Origin: Prunella strophiata
Taxonomy: Eukaryota > Chordata > Aves > Passeriformes > Prunellidae
Length of the DNA: 64,000 nucleotides
Direction of reading: 5' to 3'
Assembly (NCBI GenBank): GCA_036583965.1
Contig: JAZBQD010000027.1
Coordinates: 8,595,187-8,659,186 of the forward strand
Made by a program: the position numbers and the translations under genes. The notes beneath the pieces are model-generated. The model was given only the letters and a program-made list of their open reading frames with translations, did not search any database and was not told where the DNA came from. This document shows, piece by piece, positions 59,695 through 64,000 of this stretch; position 1 is the stretch's first letter; the number at the start of each line of letters is the position of its first letter.

Positions 59695-62600
59695 CCCTCC
59701 TGTGGGGTCTGCTCAGCACTGGGGGTGTCCATCATTCACCTGATGATGGGGCACCCAAGGCACCTCAAGTTTAGCTCTTAGGCCAGCCAAATTCTGGAGG
59801 CTGGATTAAAATAAAAGAGAGACTTTTACCCCATCTGCCAGCTTATGTCACCATCAGCAACAGACAATCTTCCTTTGACCTCTGGGGTGTGCACAAAAGA
59901 CCACAGTTTTCAGGCTTATCCTTTACAATCTGGACTCCTCAGCTGTGTAAGGAGTAAAGAAAGCAAAACAATTAAATGGGAGCAAATCCTTTCCACTCTG
60001 AGAAACCTGTGATGAAAACACAAGGATTGGCAGCTCTGGGAAGAAGGCCAGCCTTGGTCTCACAGGACATTTACAGCACAGACACCCCACTGCTGAAGCA
60101 GCCTTCCATTCTCTGCTTATCTTTTTTCCTCTGGGACTATTTTGATGGCTGAAAACGGCATCTAAGTCCCTTTTCCTTAGGGGTGGGCTAAGCAGTGGAA
60201 GAGCAAGCCCATGGCAGACACCAGCCTCTGGATTTTGTGAGGCTACACAGAAAAGCCATTAGGACCTCCTTGCAACACCTAATTCTGTGGTGGAAGCTGC
60301 TGAACCCTCTGGTGGGGATCTGCCATGCTGATGGCACCCCATAACTCCTTCATCCTGGTGGGTAAGTCCATATCTCAAGTACCTCTGTGTTGCTGTGCTG
60401 CTCATCTGGAACTTGAGGCAGTTCTTTTGACTTCTACTCCACCCAAATGTATTTGGGCCTCTTAGGACTCCTTTTGTCACTGATGATTTTTTATTTTTCT
60501 TTAGGAACTTTATGGCAGGATGTAAGTGCCCAATGCTTGTTGGTTTGGATGGAAGCTGGGTTTCTATCTTTTACTAACCTCTCCCAGACTCTTTAATCTG
60601 GAAAAATGATGACCAGATTCTATATTTTTTTCTCTTTTGACCCAGTCCCAGATTTGGCTCAGGCTTCCTCTGTCTTCCTCTGCCTCAGTTTCCCTCCCTG
60701 TGAGGTGGGGGACAAGCTGCCCCTTTTTAGTCTTTTAGGTCTACAAAGATTTGCCATGCCTGCTGAGAAAAACACAAGGCAAGAAAATTTGTGCCAAGTT
60801 TGTACACTCCAAGTTTGGTGTAAAGAAAATGGATAATATTCCACACAATAGTCCTGTGATCATCTTCCAAAGAAGGGTGTGGAGAGAAAGGGAAAGGAAG
60901 CAGGGGAAGTCTTTTTCATGCAAACAAGAGCTAAATGTATGCAATATATAACACTGTGTATGGGGGGAAAGCTTCCAGAGATACCAATCAGTAGATGTAA
61001 GATTTTTTTGTTCCATCAGAGAGTATTTGGATGGTGGTTGTGATGATGTCACTGCCTTGCTGCTTTGCTTCAGATGAGTCAGTCCTTCATGCTCTACTTG
61101 CACTCAGAAATGGGCAAAATAATTTCTGACCTTTCCCTAAGGGCATACTGTGCTGGGCATCTTTTAAAGAAGGGTTCTTGTTTCTGATATCCTGTGGTCT
61201 CCAATCCTTGCTCAAGGGCTCTCTTTGAGGCTGAGGTGATGTGAAGGCAGAGCTCTGCTTCCTACCCAGCTGATGAGGGAGGTCAGTGTCTGGTTTTGCA
61301 CCAGGATCTGAGCCAGGTTTCAAGCCCAGATCCATCTCCCTCATTGTTTATACTCAGGTTGGCACTACCAGATGGAGCTGGCCTCGTTGTTAACCTTTTA
61401 AATGGACCCTGAGACCACCACCTGGGTGCTGCTGCCTCCCTGCATCAAATACTGCCTGTGGGACAGAGATTCTCATCTCAGCTGGAGGACTCCAGTGTCC
61501 ACAGCACTTCAGCAGTGGCAGATGGAAATGAATTAACTTCTGTGGACCCCCAAATTAAAGAAATGCCTGTATTGATTCTCCCAGCCCCAAGCAGCAACAG
61601 GCAGGGATGGTTTTGGCTGGAAGGAATGGGAGGCAAATGCTGTGATTCATACTCATCCAGTCTGATTTGAGTCTGAATCATCCCTCTCCCTTCTCACTAG
61701 GAAATGATGTGATGAACACCAGTCTGTCATGGCTGGAGACTCTTTTCCTGTACCTCTTTTCCATGCACTTTGAAGTCATTACACAGAATCTTAGATTCTG
61801 GTCATTTGTGGAGTGGTCTTAAAGGCAGATATGGTTGTCACAACCTCAGCCAGCTTTTCCACCAACATAAACATGTGAGCTCTTTCCTTTTGGGACTAAA
61901 GGGCTGGGCAGTGACCAGGTGTGAGGATCCTTGTTCTTCTTCCCCCCAGGTCACCATCTCATGGCTTCACCTCTGTGTCTTGCTCCATCCCCACCACCTC
62001 ATGAGACACTGTTTCCTACACAGCCTGCATTCACCTCGTCCCACCAGCTTATGGGGTGCCCTGTCCCTCCTGCTGAGATTAGTGTTCTCCCTGCACTACC
62101 AGCAGGGGCTTCCCAGAGGTGCCTGGCTGGGCTGGGGGGATTAGGGAGTCTTTGTTTCAAAAGCATTTTTAAGTGGTGAGAAGAAAAACAACCTGCAGGT
62201 CAGGCTGAAGGTACAAGACAGGAGGGAAATTTTTCATGACAGAGGTGTGCTCCTGGCCTGAGGGGAGGGAAGAAGCTATTATGGTTGGAGTTTGTGAAAT
62301 CACTGCTGGCAGGAGCATTAAACAGAGGAAAAGGAGAGTGGATAGTGAGCCAGCAAAGTGGGATTTTAACCATCTGCCCAGGCTTGCAGCTAATTGGTCT
62401 GGTAGTTATAAGGGAGTAGCAAATCAACAAGGAAAAGGGAAAGTTTTGCACTGAAGTCCTTGCCTGGGAGTTCTGGTGTGCAGCATTTGGGGCAGTTGGG
62501 CATCAGTTCCTTGATTTCATTGACAAACCCAAGCCTCAGCAGGCTTGGGGAGCAGGAAAGCCTTTCACATGGCAGCCAGAACCTCCCAGTGTGGGATAAT

Positions 62601-63900
62601 GTATGGGATCAGGGAGAGGGAAATGGTGTGGCAATGCACAAAACACTCCTGCTGCAGTGCCCCTGTCCAGGCTAAGTTTTCCTGCGAGTTTCTGTCCATT
62701 CTTGTGATCCTAAGATGGATTTGTGCCCTGCTTGAAACCACAGGTTGGGAGGGCAGGTCCACCAAGAGTTTTTTTTTGACAAATGCTGTAGTTGTGTCAC
62801 AACGATGAAGCCCCTTTGGGTTTCTGCAGTATTTAATATTGCTTTATAAAGCCAAATAATTAAATGTTATTTACTATCTCCATACATGACCCACACTTTG
62901 TTCTTCTCAGTATCTTGAAGCCAAGCTCAGCCTGGCCCTTGTGCATGGTCTTCTCTTAGACTTGGGTTCTTGTCTAAGAGAATGAGGTATGGAGCAGAAA
63001 TTAAGGAGCATTTTGTTCCAGGAAGAGGGAAAATTAAATATATATTCACCCCAAATATTGAGGCTTGTCTTGAGCAAAAAAAGGCAACAAAGTTTATAGA
63101 AGTGAAATTGTCAAAACTCCACACCAAAATTTGTTCCCCATGGGTTTCAATAGCTGAGGTCCCTTATAATATTTTCTGTTTTCTTTCAAATTTAAACAAA
63201 AATACGCTTCTGTTAGGAACATTATTTTTGATAAACAAACAAGGAAAAAAAAAAAAAAAAAGGAATTTTTTTCCCTCCCATGCCCTTTTTTTTTTTCTAT
63301 AGGAATAAAAGTAAATTTAAAAATATTACATCAGAATGATCTTCGGAAAGAAAATCTGACCTGGTTGTAGTGGAAAAAACCCAAAACTTCCCCAAAAAGG
63401 TGCAGAATAGTTCAAAAGTTTCTTTCTCTAGAATTTTTTTCCCTGGTGTCCCACAGTTTTTGTACATGCTTTTACCTATACCTTTTGGGAAGAAATTTTG
63501 TCTGGACCTTACTGCACAGTTGCCCACAAATACATAAGTGACTCAAAGAGTTAGTTCTCAGGAAGAATTTATTTGCTTTGGTTATCAGTTTCCTGCATCT
63601 TGAAGAAGTGGAATAACTCAGGAAGGGTGTTTATTTTGTGGCTCCTTTGACCCCAGCCATTGCCTGGTGTCCTGGGCTGGTTTTTGTGAGGCTGCTGGTC
63701 CTGAGCAGCATGGTGGCCTCACTCCTGGACATGTGCTGTGGTCACAAGCCACACAGTGAACTCTCCAGGTCTGCTGTTTGCTCTCATTGATGTTCTCCAT
63801 CAGATGTTCCTCCCCTGAGAGTGGCACCCCATGAGGAGAGCATTTCTCACAAACTCCCAAGCCATCATCACCTCGTGCAAATGTGCTGAGCTCTCACATG
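59695..63900. other. intergenic, no gene found
   Basis: Unique sequence with short A and T runs (for example A17 at 63,245-63,261) and no recognisable coding or RNA gene. Confidence 0.6.
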
Positions 63901-64000
63901 GCTCTCCTTGGTGCTGCCTAGAAACAGGACAAGAGGCAATGAGCAGAAAATGATGCACAGGGAATTCCACCTGAAAATGAAGAAGAACTTCTTTACTGTG
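63901..64000 (+). mobile_element. CR1 LINE fragment running off the window
   Basis: GAAACAGGACAAGAGGCAATG, then AAGCACAGG-like GATGCACAGGGAATTCCACC and AAGAAGAACTTCTTTACTGTG match the avian CR1 3' region. The 5' limit is approximate and the 3' end is cut by the window edge. Confidence 0.88.

Noticed and set aside
63245..63261. A17 run as a retroposon tail
   Set aside because: Bare A and T runs are common throughout this window and nothing upstream resembles an element.

Overview
The window is a vertebrate nuclear locus, almost certainly from a bird and probably a songbird. The evidence is two back-to-back genes with good avian/vertebrate protein similarity, several CR1 LINE fragments (the dominant avian retroposon), an avian-type solo ERV LTR, and a GC-rich CpG-island promoter in otherwise AT-leaning DNA. 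There is no prokaryotic, viral or plasmid content.

Layout. (1) About 1-1,593: 3' UTR and downstream flank of STIL. (2) 1,594-18,493, minus strand: STIL, a centriole-duplication scaffold. I placed 15 coding exons base by base, with consistent splice phases throughout; they total about 1,290 residues, close to human STIL. A very short upstream coding exon, if one exists, was not found. (3) About 19,440-20,560: a CpG island that serves as a divergent promoter. It holds three CCAAT boxes, a CHR-like TTTAAA, and NRF1-, E-box- and ETS-like sites. (4) 20,337-32,678, plus strand: CMPK1, UMP-CMP kinase, six exons, 196 residues, intact; its 3' UTR runs to about 34,950. (5) About 35,000-64,000: no gene that I can support. 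This block has a CR1 relic near 35.6 kb, a solo LTR at 43,989-44,569, a CR1 entering at the right edge, several unique AT-rich stretches that look like conserved regulatory DNA, and one unexplained 374-codon open frame at 58,570-59,694 (minus).

The order STIL (minus) - CMPK1 (plus) matches the vertebrate TAL1-STIL-CMPK1-FOXE3-FOXD2 neighbourhood. By that synteny TAL1 should lie to the left of the window and the forkhead genes to the right. STIL builds centrioles in cycling cells and CMPK1 supplies pyrimidine nucleoside diphosphates, so a shared cell-cycle-type promoter makes sense.

Most notable observations: a one-base insertion in a CCC run at 7,243-7,245 that breaks the STIL frame and would remove the STAN domain (most likely an assembly error or a minor allele); loss of the C-terminal KEN degron at its mammalian position with a KEN triplet elsewhere; a GC-AG intron in STIL; the CCAAT x3 plus CHR promoter layout; and the clean solo LTR. 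I did not find an undescribed molecular system here.
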